A stretch of 36,750 nt of DNA from Bacteroidota bacterium (GCA_021824625.1 JAKAKE010000032.1:1-36750); one strand, 5' to 3'. Positions 27,099 through 36,644 are shown, numbered from the stretch's first letter. Notes: generated by a model not told the origin, from the sequence alone. Translations and numbers: made by a program.

Positions 27099-29825
27099 TT
27101 ATCGTAAAATAAAATAAGGTAACACTTTCTTTGTTTCACCCGAAATAACCCGGATGAAATAGCTGCCTGAGGCAAGCTCATTTAATTTAAAAATAAATTT
27201 TTGATTCCGAAACTTAATTCCATCGAGTGTAATATCGTCATTCAATATGTCAGAAGGGTTACTAATAAAATTGCCTATATTGCTGAGCATTACACATGAC
27301 ACTTCCGAATTGTATTCGTTCTCTGATAGAACTTCCACAGTTGCGGTAATATTGCCGGGATTTGGGTATGGATTGCTTACTACCAAATTTCTCCATGAAC
27401 CCTTTGTTTTAACAACCACTGGAATAAAACATTTACTTCTTCCATTATAATAAGCCGTATCGCCAACAGCTTTTACCGGTATTGTCAATGTATCGCATAA
27501 GTCATTTAGCTGAAGTGTGTCCCACTGCTCTTCAAGTGCTGAAGGCAGATAGCAAAGTTCAAGCTCTCTTCTTTCTTTAGCTGGTATAACTATTGGTAAT
27601 TGCGATTGAGGTATTGAAAATTCAATGTTCCTGAATAATCTTACGTAATCCAATACCAGTTGTTGAGTTCCTGTATTTTGGAGTAATACTTTAATACATT
27701 TCAAGTTCCCAAATTCGGTTTTGCCAACATAAATTTTTCCACTATCTAATGGTGCAAGCACCAGTAAAGAAGCAGGACGGCTATAAATCACTCCGTTAAA
27801 GTCAACGGACTTGCCGGATGCGGAGCTATAAGCTGTCAATGTGAAAACTCCATCCTCCAACGGATTAATTAAAGTGATTATGACATGAACTATACGTGAA
27901 GGTAAATTTTCTATAACGGTTATTTTAACATTAACATTTTCTGTCCCGGAGAGCTCGACCCGGTTTATATAGTTGCTGTCTGCAACTGTAATATAATAAT
28001 TATCGCAGTCGAAAGACGAATCAATTATTTCCGATGCCTTATTATCATAAGCCAAACCGTGTACAGTCAGACCCAATGTATCACAAAAATTTGTTAAGAG
28101 CAAAGTATCTGAGAATAGGCCACTAAATTCCGAAATGAAACAAATTGTAAGTTGTTTTTGCTGATTTGATGGAATTACCATTGGCAATTGATTACCCGGG
28201 ACGGAAAATTCCTTATTAGAATAAAACATTGCCGAATCGAGTGTAATATCTTCGGAGCCTTTGTTTTCTAAAATTATATTTATACATTTAACAGCATTTA
28301 CAATAGTATCAACAATAAATATTTTAGTTCCTTCAACAGGTAAACTTGCAAATAGGTATGAGAGGCCGCCGTGAATTGTATCGGTAATGTCAGTTGATAA
28401 ACCGGTATTGTTACTAAAGCATGTTACATTAAAAATTCCGTCCCTTCTTTGGTCAATCAATGTGATAATAACATGCACAGCTATTGCCGGAAGCGGCTCT
28501 ACCACTGATATAGCAACATTTCTATTATTTGGTCCGGTCAGTTCAACACTGTCAATCAGATTCGAGTCTGAAACAGTGAAATAATATTTAAAACAATCCT
28601 GACTTATATCTGAAATAGCAGGTGGTGAGTATGAAACAGAATCCATTAATATTTCAACTGTGTTCAAGCTTTGGTTCCGGTTATCATTTCCTCCAATTGC
28701 CAAAACGACATTTTTGCCAGGGTCATTTGGGTCGGGCATAGAAACTGCCGCAAAATTATATCTTGCAAAGTTCAGGTCTGGTGCAGGGGCAGTTTCATTA
28801 GTATTAAAATTATACCATTCACATTTGTTTGTGCATTTATTATAATCATAATATCCTCCTATCACCAATACTGAATCATTATTAAATTGAACCATCGGAA
28901 ATCGAAACCTTCCGGTTAATATTTTACCTGAATTAATAAATTGGCCATTATTTTCAATATAAACTTCATCTGTAACAATTGCTGGCGAATCTTCGTAAAT
29001 ACCTCCTATGATTAATAATCTATTATCAAAAAGTTTAATCAATGTGGGCATATTTATTTTAATATTAACAGAATCAATAATTATCCAATTATCATTTATT
29101 AAATTATATTCATAGATATATTTACTACGATTACTATTTGTGCCACCTTCTCTACCGCCAAATGATATAATTTTTCCATTGGATGTTGTGCCACATACTC
29201 CATCACTTGTTGGGAAGGGAAAAGGATTAATCAACCTGCTTTGACCTGTGTTTATATCGAATATTTCAATATCAGACATAACTCGTGTATCACCATGCCT
29301 ACCACCAATTACAATAATTTCATGGTCATTTAAAAATTCAGCGCAATGCTGCCATCTCGGAATTTGAAGTGTACCTAACAATCTCCATGTTCTAGTAGAA
29401 TTCACAAACATTTCCACTGCAGGTGTTAATTGATCTGTACCAGAAGTACAACCACTTATTACTATAATATTTGAATCTTTAGTTACAAGTGTTGCGAAAT
29501 ATGCTCTTGGGAAGAACATAGAAGGACCAGATAAAATTGTATCCTTTGCAATATCAATTATCTCACAAGATGATAAATCTTTAGTGGTATTTGTATTATC
29601 ATAACCGCCTATCACAAGTATTTCTGTTTTACTTATTGCAACAGCACTATGTAATTGACGGTGTTCTTTGAGATTTCCAAAAATTTTCCATTTAAGATTT
29701 GATAATAATTCTTGGGGTAATAAAATAATTTGAATAAAAATCAATATAAATAACAGGAATCTTTGCGAAGCCTTTGTGATGGATTGTATTTTCAAATACC
29801 TAATATTTTCATGATTTAATTTCAT
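27099..29825 (-). CDS. Kelch-repeat secreted protein with two tandem C-terminal modules and T9SS type A sorting domain (paralog B)
   Basis: Kelch blades ('ILVIGGYDNTNT..', 'IIVIGGRHGDTRVMSDIEIFD', 'ISFGGREGGTNSNR'); C-terminal 'VVSNPYPNPGNITATVEV...LASGSYFIRVISGETKKVLPYFILR' matches Por secretion-type CTD. Confidence 0.88.
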   Translation of the reverse strand: MKLNHENIRYLKIQSITKASQRFLLFILIFIQIILLPQELLSNLKWKIFGNLKEHRQLHSAVAISKTEILVIGGYDNTNTTKDLSSCEIIDIAKDTILSGPSMFFPRAYFATLVTKDSNIIVISGCTSGTDQLTPAVEMFVNSTRTWRLLGTLQIPRWQHCAEFLNDHEIIVIGGRHGDTRVMSDIEIFDINTGQSRLINPFPFPTSDGVCGTTSNGKIISFGGREGGTNSNRSKYIYEYNLINDNWIIIDSVNIKINMPTLIKLFDNRLLIIGGIYEDSPAIVTDEVYIENNGQFINSGKILTGRFRFPMVQFNNDSVLVIGGYYDYNKCTNKCEWYNFNTNETAPAPDLNFARYNFAAVSMPDPNDPGKNVVLAIGGNDNRNQSLNTVEILMDSVSYSPPAISDISQDCFKYYFTVSDSNLIDSVELTGPNNRNVAISVVEPLPAIAVHVIITLIDQRRDGIFNVTCFSNNTGLSTDITDTIHGGLSYLFASLPVEGTKIFIVDTIVNAVKCINIILENKGSEDITLDSAMFYSNKEFSVPGNQLPMVIPSNQQKQLTICFISEFSGLFSDTLLLTNFCDTLGLTVHGLAYDNKASEIIDSSFDCDNYYITVADSNYINRVELSGTENVNVKITVIENLPSRIVHVIITLINPLEDGVFTLTAYSSASGKSVDFNGVIYSRPASLLVLAPLDSGKIYVGKTEFGNLKCIKVLLQNTGTQQLVLDYVRLFRNIEFSIPQSQLPIVIPAKERRELELCYLPSALEEQWDTLQLNDLCDTLTIPVKAVGDTAYYNGRSKCFIPVVVKTKGSWRNLVVSNPYPNPGNITATVEVLSENEYNSEVSCVMLSNIGNFISNPSDILNDDITLDGIKFRNQKFIFKLNELASGSYFIRVISGETKKVLPYFILR

Positions 29826-31876
29826 CGCATCACAAAATAAGGAAAAATTCTTTTTCCGTCAATTGTTTCGACTACAATAAAATACATTCCGGTTGATACA
29901 TCCGTAAGGCAAATACTGTATTCTTTCTCTATGAATTCAACACTTCCGGTTTGCCATTTGTCTTTTTCAATCGCTTCGGAATTTTTTATAAATTCTGCCT
30001 TATAATCGTATAAATAACATTTAACAGAAGATTCAAAGTTTTCAGTAACATTAATCGAAACAATTTCACTTCCCGGGTTCGGGTATGGATTACCAACCAA
30101 TATAGAATTACCGGGAATAAGTGTCTTACCTTTAATAGGTATTCCGCAATTACTTTTTCCTGTATAAAACACAGTATCTCCGATTGCCTTTACAGGTATT
30201 CTCAATGTATCGCATAAATCCCCTAATGATAGAGTGTCAAATTGTTCTTCCAATGATGACGGCAAATAGCATAACTCCAATTCCGCAGTGTCTCCTGGTG
30301 GAATTATCAATGGTAGTTGTGCCTGCGGTATTGAAAATTCTATGTTAGTGTCCAATCGGGCATAATCCAGAACAAAGTCCTGCGAACCTGTGTTTAGAAT
30401 TAAAACTTTTATGCACTTCAATGTTCCGGAAGGTGTTTTTCCAACAATAATTTTACCGCTGTCGAGTGGAGCAAGAACTTTTAGAACAGAAGGATTTCTG
30501 TTAATTACTCCGCTTACATCAATCGTTTTATTTGTAGTATAGCAATAGCAGGTAACGTTAAAAACTCCATTCTGGTTTGGGTCAATGAGCGATACTTTAA
30601 CATGCACAACCGTTGAAGGAAGTGTTTCATTTACTAAAATTTTAACATTAAAATTACTTGTACCGGTAAGTTCAACTTTGTCAATGCCATTAACATCAGT
30701 TACAGTAAAATAATAATTACTGCAATCGGAGGAAGATTGAGTGAGTTTTGGAGGGTCAGAAGGAATATCTTGTTCTAAGATTTCAATAGATTTTGTGCTT
30801 GTGCCGTTTACTAAACCCCCAATTGCTAAAATGACATTATGTTCATTTCCTGGTAATGATACTGAACAAAAATTGTGTCTTGAATAATTGAGTGAGGGAG
30901 CAACTGTTACACCATTAATTTTTGGAATGAACCAATCACATTTGTTTGTATTAGAACCTGAGTTGGTTAATCCTCCAATTATTATCACGGTATCTGAATT
31001 AAATTCTGACATTGCGAATCTAATTCTTTCTACCATCATCATTCCCGCTAAAGAAAAATCCCCATTTTTTTCTAAATAAATTTCTTTTGAAAAATCAGTG
31101 GGGGATTCCCAATGACTTCCACCAACAAGTAATAATTTTTTATCCCATAATTTCATCATATATGGAATTTGAACCTTTGAATTTAAAGAATCATCAATAA
31201 TCCACCAATCGTTTATTTTATCATATCTGTATATATATTTTGTTCTGTTACTATTTACACCTCCGTCTCTACCCCCAAAGAAAAGCAATTTATTATTGGA
31301 TGTATAACCACTGACCCCATCACTTGTTGGGAAAAGATATGGATTGACTAATCTACTTAGCCCAGTATTTATATCAAAAATTTCAACATCATCCATCACA
31401 TCAGTATTGCCATGTCTGCCGCCGACTATAAGTATTTCATGGTCGTTTAAAAATTCTGCATTATGCTGCCATCTTGGGATCTTTAAATTCCCAATTAGTT
31501 TCCAGTTTTTTAATTTCTTATCATATAATTCGACAGTTGGGGTTAGAATATTCATACTTCGGGTACAACCGCTTATAACAATAATATTTGTATCTTTTGT
31601 TACCAATGTAACAAAATAAGCTCTTGGGGTATTCATTGAGGGTCCGGGTAAAATAGTATCATTTATTATGTCAATAATTTCACAAGTTGCTAAATCTTCA
31701 TCTGTGATTGTGTTATATCCACCTATTACAAGAACCTCATGGTCACTTATTGCTACTGCACAGTGTAGTTCACGGGGATATTGCATGAATCCAAATTCTT
31801 TCCAGGCTAATTGAGCAAAGAGGACATTCGATGTGATAAAAATAAATAGGAAATAGAATATAATGTTATTTTTCAT
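29822..31876 (-). CDS. Kelch-repeat secreted protein with T9SS type A sorting domain (paralog A)
   Basis: Kelch blades ('EVLVIGGYNTITDED', 'ILIVGGRHGNTDVMDDVEIFD'); C-terminal 'LVGNPYPNPGSEIVSINVTENF...STGMYFIVVETIDGKRIFPYFVMR'; ATGA overlap with the downstream paralog. Confidence 0.88.
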   Translation of the reverse strand: MKNNIIFYFLFIFITSNVLFAQLAWKEFGFMQYPRELHCAVAISDHEVLVIGGYNTITDEDLATCEIIDIINDTILPGPSMNTPRAYFVTLVTKDTNIIVISGCTRSMNILTPTVELYDKKLKNWKLIGNLKIPRWQHNAEFLNDHEILIVGGRHGNTDVMDDVEIFDINTGLSRLVNPYLFPTSDGVSGYTSNNKLLFFGGRDGGVNSNRTKYIYRYDKINDWWIIDDSLNSKVQIPYMMKLWDKKLLLVGGSHWESPTDFSKEIYLEKNGDFSLAGMMMVERIRFAMSEFNSDTVIIIGGLTNSGSNTNKCDWFIPKINGVTVAPSLNYSRHNFCSVSLPGNEHNVILAIGGLVNGTSTKSIEILEQDIPSDPPKLTQSSSDCSNYYFTVTDVNGIDKVELTGTSNFNVKILVNETLPSTVVHVKVSLIDPNQNGVFNVTCYCYTTNKTIDVSGVINRNPSVLKVLAPLDSGKIIVGKTPSGTLKCIKVLILNTGSQDFVLDYARLDTNIEFSIPQAQLPLIIPPGDTAELELCYLPSSLEEQFDTLSLGDLCDTLRIPVKAIGDTVFYTGKSNCGIPIKGKTLIPGNSILVGNPYPNPGSEIVSINVTENFESSVKCYLYDYKAEFIKNSEAIEKDKWQTGSVEFIEKEYSICLTDVSTGMYFIVVETIDGKRIFPYFVMR

Positions 31877-32006
31877 GACTAATACCCCAAAACAGATAAA
31901 AGTTATCTTTATAGAATAAAAGAATTCTGTTTATTAATTTATTTTATATAAAAATACAAAATTTTCTTATTTCTTATACCCAATGGCATTAATCAAAGCA
32001 AATTAA

Positions 32007-32765
32007 TTATAAAATATATTTACCGGGCTCAGGAGGAATAAATTCATCTTCTGAGATTTTCTCCATCATAAACATTAAAGCCCAACCTTTTTTATAATTC
32101 TTCGAAATTAAATAAAAAAACCATCTAAAAAGATTTGAAATTAATAATGGAGGCTTCATTTCAGAAAAATCAAAAATTGGGAGGTATCCTCCATCTCTAA
32201 TATCAAGCATTTTCCAACCTGTATTTTTTGCAATGATTCTTATTTCATGATATGTTATTGGACTAATATGTCCATACTCTAAATCATAAGGCATAAATTG
32301 GTGATAATAACCACTTCTTAAAAAATAAATTCTCGACCAAAAGGAAGTTATGTTTGGAGTTGATAATATTAATTTACCACCCGGTTTAACAACTTTTCTT
32401 ATATCTCTTAATAACTCCCATGGATTTTCAACATGCTCAATAACTTCAAGACATACTGCAGCATCAAATATTTCATTTACTGAATTATAAACACCTTTGT
32501 TGATATCAAGTTTAAGAAAAGGAATTTCCTTGGGTTTCCAATTTTCTTCATCGAAATCAAGGGCTTTTACTTTATAATTATCATCATTTAATCTTTTTGA
32601 AAAAGCACCTTGCCCTGCACCTATATCAAGAACTGTACTGCCGGGTGATACAAATTTTTTGAAAAACTCAAAGGCTTGTTCATGTAATTTGTAATCGGCA
32701 CAAATCCGAATTCCATTATAAAATTCATCTTTTTTTGGAGTAGTAGATATTAATTTATTTCGCAT
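32007..32765 (-). CDS. Class I SAM-dependent methyltransferase
   Basis: 'GSTVLDIGAGQGAFSKRLNDDNYKVKALDFDEENW', 'FDAAVCLEVIEHVENPWELLRDIRKVVKPGGKLILSTPNI'. Confidence 0.93.
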   Translation of the reverse strand: MRNKLISTTPKKDEFYNGIRICADYKLHEQAFEFFKKFVSPGSTVLDIGAGQGAFSKRLNDDNYKVKALDFDEENWKPKEIPFLKLDINKGVYNSVNEIFDAAVCLEVIEHVENPWELLRDIRKVVKPGGKLILSTPNITSFWSRIYFLRSGYYHQFMPYDLEYGHISPITYHEIRIIAKNTGWKMLDIRDGGYLPIFDFSEMKPPLLISNLFRWFFYLISKNYKKGWALMFMMEKISEDEFIPPEPGKYIL

Positions 32766-33166
32766 ATTGAAAAATAATTTATTAAAAAAACATATTCAAT
32801 TTACAAATAATTCAATTTCTTACAAAAACTCAAATTGTTAAATTAAGTCTTAGCTCAATATTTTTTTCAGAAAGTAAAAGATTGCACAGTTTTTTTCAAC
32901 TTTATACAATTTATTTCTTGAGCTTTTTTTCTTTTCTTAAATAAACAGATTTATGACATAATATAAATTAAAATATTAATTTCTTGAATTTTTATTATTT
33001 TTTTAAATAATTTTATAAAAGTGAATTTATATTGTAATATTTTATATAAATTATAAATCAAAGATTTATAGATTTCAACAAACAATTTGGAAAATTAATT
33101 TAGTTTATTGATTCATAACTTGTCATTTATTAAATATCTTTTATAAATTATTAGGAGAATAATAAA

Positions 33167-33898
33167 ATGAAAGCTATTAATGGGTTTTTGGTTACTTTAA
33201 TTTTTGCCAGTATAATAGGTTGTAATGACCGTCCCCAGGAAGTAGATACAACCTCATTATTTACGAATGATTCATCATTAATTTGTTATTTCCCTTTTGA
33301 CAAAAATATTAACAATTTATCAAAATATTTATTAGGTGTTATACCATCTAATATAACATTCGTTAATGACAGAAATGGAAACAGTTTTAATGCTGCTTAT
33401 TTTAATGGTACAAGTCACATCACTGTAATGAATGATTCAGTATTACAGCTAACAAATGAATTTACAATTTCTGTATGGTTAAAACCTGACACAGGTTACG
33501 GATTGCCTTCAACCGTAGGATATGTTTATTTTGTAGGGAGATGGAAAAATACAGGTCTAAAAGCATCAACCTGGAATTTATCCTATAATGTGCAAACAAA
33601 TTCTGTTATGGGTTCCACGCATGATGGTAATGTAAATTCATTGTGTCCCTCGTCAAATACATTACCAGAAAATCATTGGACTCATATTGCTTTTATATTT
33701 CAATCTGGAAAAGCTTATATTTATATCAACGGTGAATTATCAAATTCTGTTCCGGCAGTAACTCCACAGTATTCTGATTATAATTTAGAAATTGGTTGGC
33801 AGAATGATAATAGATGTTTATATATTGGTGGAATGGATGAATTAATGATTTTTAATAGAGCGTTAACAGAAAGTGAGATTTTACAACTTTCGAAATAA
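33167..33898 (+). CDS. LamG/concanavalin A-like lectin-domain lipoprotein
   Basis: Lipobox 'FASIIGC'; 'LICYFPFDKNINNLSK..AAYFNGTSHITVMNDSVLQLTNEFTISVWLKPD...WTHIAFIFQSGKAYIYINGEL...IGGMDELMIFNRALTESEI' is the canonical LamG pattern. Confidence 0.9.
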   Translation: MKAINGFLVTLIFASIIGCNDRPQEVDTTSLFTNDSSLICYFPFDKNINNLSKYLLGVIPSNITFVNDRNGNSFNAAYFNGTSHITVMNDSVLQLTNEFTISVWLKPDTGYGLPSTVGYVYFVGRWKNTGLKASTWNLSYNVQTNSVMGSTHDGNVNSLCPSSNTLPENHWTHIAFIFQSGKAYIYINGELSNSVPAVTPQYSDYNLEIGWQNDNRCLYIGGMDELMIFNRALTESEILQLSK

Positions 33899-33933
33899 TT
33901 GGTAACATGTAGAAATTTATTTTTAGGATTTTC

Positions 33934-34257
33934 TCACAAAAACCCTAATTCCAACATTGCGGCTTCGCTCATCATATTTCGGTCCCAGGGTGGGTCGAAT
34001 GTTACGATTGCCTTGGCATCCTTTATGCCTTCTATTTCTCTGACTTTGTGTTCCACATCAATTGGAATGCTCATAGCTTCGGGGCAGTTTGGTGCTGTCA
34101 GTGTCATCAGGATTACAGCATCGCCCTCGGCAGTGATTTGAACATCATAAATCAAACCTAATTCGTAAATGTTAATAGGAATTTCAGGGTCATACACTGT
34201 CTTAATTGCCTCAATAACCTTTTCTTTCAGTTCTTCTATATTTATGTTTTGTTCCAT
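33934..34257 (-). CDS. sufT: SufT/MIP18-family (DUF59) Fe-S assembly protein
   Basis: 'VIEAIKTVYDPEIPINIYELGLIYDVQI', 'MTLTAPNCPEAMSIPIDVEHKV', 'VTFDPPWDRNMMSEAAMLELGFL'. Confidence 0.9.
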   Translation of the reverse strand: MEQNINIEELKEKVIEAIKTVYDPEIPINIYELGLIYDVQITAEGDAVILMTLTAPNCPEAMSIPIDVEHKVREIEGIKDAKAIVTFDPPWDRNMMSEAAMLELGFL

Positions 34258-34267
34258 ACTTCCAATA

Positions 34268-34303
34268 AATTTTCAATTTTCAATTTTCAATTTTCAATAA
34301 ATT
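34268..34303. repeat. Left arm of a 36-nt perfect inverted repeat, composed of (AATTTTC)n heptamers
   Basis: aattttcaattttcaattttcaattttcaataaatt is the exact reverse complement of 34726-34761. Confidence 0.9.
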
Positions 34304-34320
34304 ATCAATTTTAAAAATAT

Positions 34321-34686
34321 TTAATTTTTTTTATCTAATGTTTGTGTGATTTTATTAAAAATTAGAGTTAATTCATTAGCTTCTTTTAATAACATTAAAA
34401 TTTCTTCTTCATTTTCTTTACTTGCTATTTTTATCATTCGCAACCAATGTTTCGTTTCTTGAGATTCTTTTTTACAGATAAAATTTTTATTTCTGAAATC
34501 CTTCTTAGAACTTGCACCATTGGCTTCCATATAATTTGCACCAATACTAGTTGCTGACCTTACAAATTGATTTAAAAGAGGTCTTGTTATTGTATTAGCA
34601 TTAATCTTTTTGCAAATCTCGATAATATTTTCACCGAACTTAGCAGTTCTCTCTTCTAAATCGTAATTACCTGAGTATGTAGCCAT
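34321..34686 (-). CDS. Four-helix bundle protein (23S rRNA intervening-sequence protein / Avd-like family)
   Basis: 'DLEERTAKFGENIIEICKKI..NTITRPLLNQFVRSATSIGANYMEANGASSKKDFRNKNFICKKESQETKHWLRMI' matches the four-helix-bundle IVP signature (L..R...S..I.AN..E......DF......S..E...WL). Confidence 0.9.
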   Translation of the reverse strand: MATYSGNYDLEERTAKFGENIIEICKKINANTITRPLLNQFVRSATSIGANYMEANGASSKKDFRNKNFICKKESQETKHWLRMIKIASKENEEEILMLLKEANELTLIFNKITQTLDKKN

Positions 34687-34725
34687 ATAATTTTTATTAA
34701 TAATTTTTAGAAATTAATCATTTTA

Positions 34726-34761
34726 AATTTATTGAAAATTGAAAATTGAAAATTGAAAATT
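34726..34761. repeat. Right arm of the 36-nt perfect inverted repeat, (GAAAATT)n heptamers
   Basis: aatttattgaaaattgaaaattgaaaattgaaaatt, reverse complement of 34268-34303. Confidence 0.9.
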
Positions 34762-34778
34762 AAGTAACAAATTATTAA

Positions 34779-35237
34779 TTATTCAGTAACCACTACCTCA
34801 TCCGTTTTATTCTCAAGTGCATTCAAGAGTGTATGCCAGGCGAGGCTGGCACACTTTATACGTGCGGGAAATTCTCTCACACCGCTGAATACGGCAAGCT
34901 TGCCGAGACTTCCCTCATCAATTACTTTATCAGTATCAGCAGTTACAACATCATGAAATTTAGCAAACAATTCTTTTGCATCTTCAATCTTTTTTCCTTT
35001 CAGAAGTGTAGTCATGATAGAAGCGGATGATTTGGATATAGCACAACCGGAGCCTTTGAACTTAATATCATTTATTGTTCCGTCGTTAATAAGCAGGTAA
35101 AGTTCAAGCTGGTCGCCGCAAAGCGGATTATGTCCTTTTGCAGTATGACTCGGATGCTCAAGCTCACCGAAATTTCGTGGGTTTTTGTTATGGTCTAAAA
35201 TCACCTGCTGGTACAAATCGTTTAATTCCGCATCCAT
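34779..35237 (-). CDS. sufU: Fe-S cluster assembly sulfur-transfer protein SufU (IscU-like)
   Basis: 'LYQQVILDHNKNPRNFGELEHPSHTAKGHNPLCGDQLELYLLI', 'IKFKGSGCAISKSSASIMTTLLKGK', 'RIKCASLAWHTL'; SufU-type spacing, adjacent to sufS. Confidence 0.95.
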   Translation of the reverse strand: MDAELNDLYQQVILDHNKNPRNFGELEHPSHTAKGHNPLCGDQLELYLLINDGTINDIKFKGSGCAISKSSASIMTTLLKGKKIEDAKELFAKFHDVVTADTDKVIDEGSLGKLAVFSGVREFPARIKCASLAWHTLLNALENKTDEVVVTE

Positions 35238-35249
35238 TTTATCACTACA

Positions 35250-36473
35250 TCAATTGAATAATTTAATAACATTTCTTAATGATTTAACGAAAACATCAAC
35301 TTCTTCTTTTAAATTATAGAAAGCAAATGATGCCCTCGAAGTTGCAGGCACATTGAATCTTCTCATAATAGGTTCTGTGCAATGATGTCCGGTCCTTATT
35401 GCTACGCCGTCACGGTCGAGAAAAGTGCCAATGTCATGAGGATGAATCCCATCAATTACGAATGATAAGATACTCGATTTTTCCTTTGCCGTTCCTATTA
35501 TTCTCACTTCCTTAATTTCAGAAATTGCCTCTGTTGCATATTTCAATATTTCAGCTTCATACGAAGCAATAACATCGATTCCGATTTCCTGAATATATTT
35601 GATTGCCTCGGTAAGCCCGATGACACCTGCAATGTGAGGAGTGCCTGCTTCGAATTTATATGGAATTGTATTGAACAAAGTTTTTTCAAATGTAACGGAA
35701 AGTATCATATCTCCGCCACCCTGGTAAGGTGGCATTTTCTCGAGAAGTTCTTTTTTCCCGTATAAAATACCAATGCCGGTAGGTCCATACATCTTATGCC
35801 CGGAGAAAGCAAGAAAATCACAATCCAATTCCTGTACATTTACGTTTGTGTGCTGAATAGATTGAGCCGCATCAACGAGAATAGGTATATTGAATTTATG
35901 TGCTTTTTCTATTATTTTTTTTATCGGGTTAATAGTTCCAAGCGAATTTGAAATATGTACTACAGATATAAATTTTGTTTTTTCATTGATGAGTTTGTCG
36001 AATTCACTCAACATTAATTCGCCTTCATCCGTTATTGGAACTACCCTAAGTTTGGCACCCTTTTCTTCGCATAGCAATTGCCAGGGGACTATGTTAGAGT
36101 GATGCTCTATATGGGTGATTAATACTTCATCCTCTTCTTTTATATTTGCCCTGCCGTAAGTAGATGCAACGAGGTTTATTGACTCGGTTGTACCCCGTGT
36201 ATAGATTATTTCATTAGAGCTTTTTGCATTAATAAAGGTCTGAACGAGTTTCCTGGTATCCTCGTATTCTTTTGAAGCCGCCTCGCTCAGGTAATGCACC
36301 CCTCTGTGTACGTTGCTGTTCATGTTTGTATAATATTCCGTCAGTTTGTTAATGACAGACAGCGGTTTCTGAGTTGTTGCGGCATTATCGAAATACACCA
36401 GAGGCTTCCCATTCACCTGTCTGCTGAGAATGGGGAAGTCCCGTCTTATTTTATTTATATCAAAATTCTTCAA
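35250..36473 (-). CDS. sufS: Cysteine desulfurase SufS
   Basis: 'DFPILSRQVNGKPLVYFDNAATTQKP', 'FLAFSGHKMYGPTGIGILYGKKELLEKMPPYQGGGDMI', 'VAIRTGHHCTEPIMRRFNVPATSRASFAFYNL'. Confidence 0.97.
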   Translation of the reverse strand: MKNFDINKIRRDFPILSRQVNGKPLVYFDNAATTQKPLSVINKLTEYYTNMNSNVHRGVHYLSEAASKEYEDTRKLVQTFINAKSSNEIIYTRGTTESINLVASTYGRANIKEEDEVLITHIEHHSNIVPWQLLCEEKGAKLRVVPITDEGELMLSEFDKLINEKTKFISVVHISNSLGTINPIKKIIEKAHKFNIPILVDAAQSIQHTNVNVQELDCDFLAFSGHKMYGPTGIGILYGKKELLEKMPPYQGGGDMILSVTFEKTLFNTIPYKFEAGTPHIAGVIGLTEAIKYIQEIGIDVIASYEAEILKYATEAISEIKEVRIIGTAKEKSSILSFVIDGIHPHDIGTFLDRDGVAIRTGHHCTEPIMRRFNVPATSRASFAFYNLKEEVDVFVKSLRNVIKLFN

Positions 36474-36502
36474 CGTTTATCCTTTTTATTATTTATTTTA
36501 TT

Positions 36503-36644
36503 GGATGAATAGCCACTACTTTTAAGTAGTGGTGATTGTTCATCATCAATACAAGTGGATTTATCCCCTAACATAAGTGACTAAAGTCGTCGATGAGGCT
36601 ACCCCCCCATGCCCCCCTATCTAAAGATAGGGGCTATTCATTTC
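36503..36644. repeat. Two-hairpin palindromic element (REP/MITE-like) upstream of sufS
   Basis: Outer inverted repeat TGAATAGCC...GGCTATTCA. Inner hairpins CCACTACTT/AAGTAGTGG (36513-36532) and CCCCTATCT-AA-AGATAGGGG (36614-36633). Confidence 0.65.

Noticed and set aside
34268-34761. CRISPR array interpretation of the AAAATTG repeats
   Set aside because: Units are contiguous 7-mers with no spacers; no cas genes in the window.
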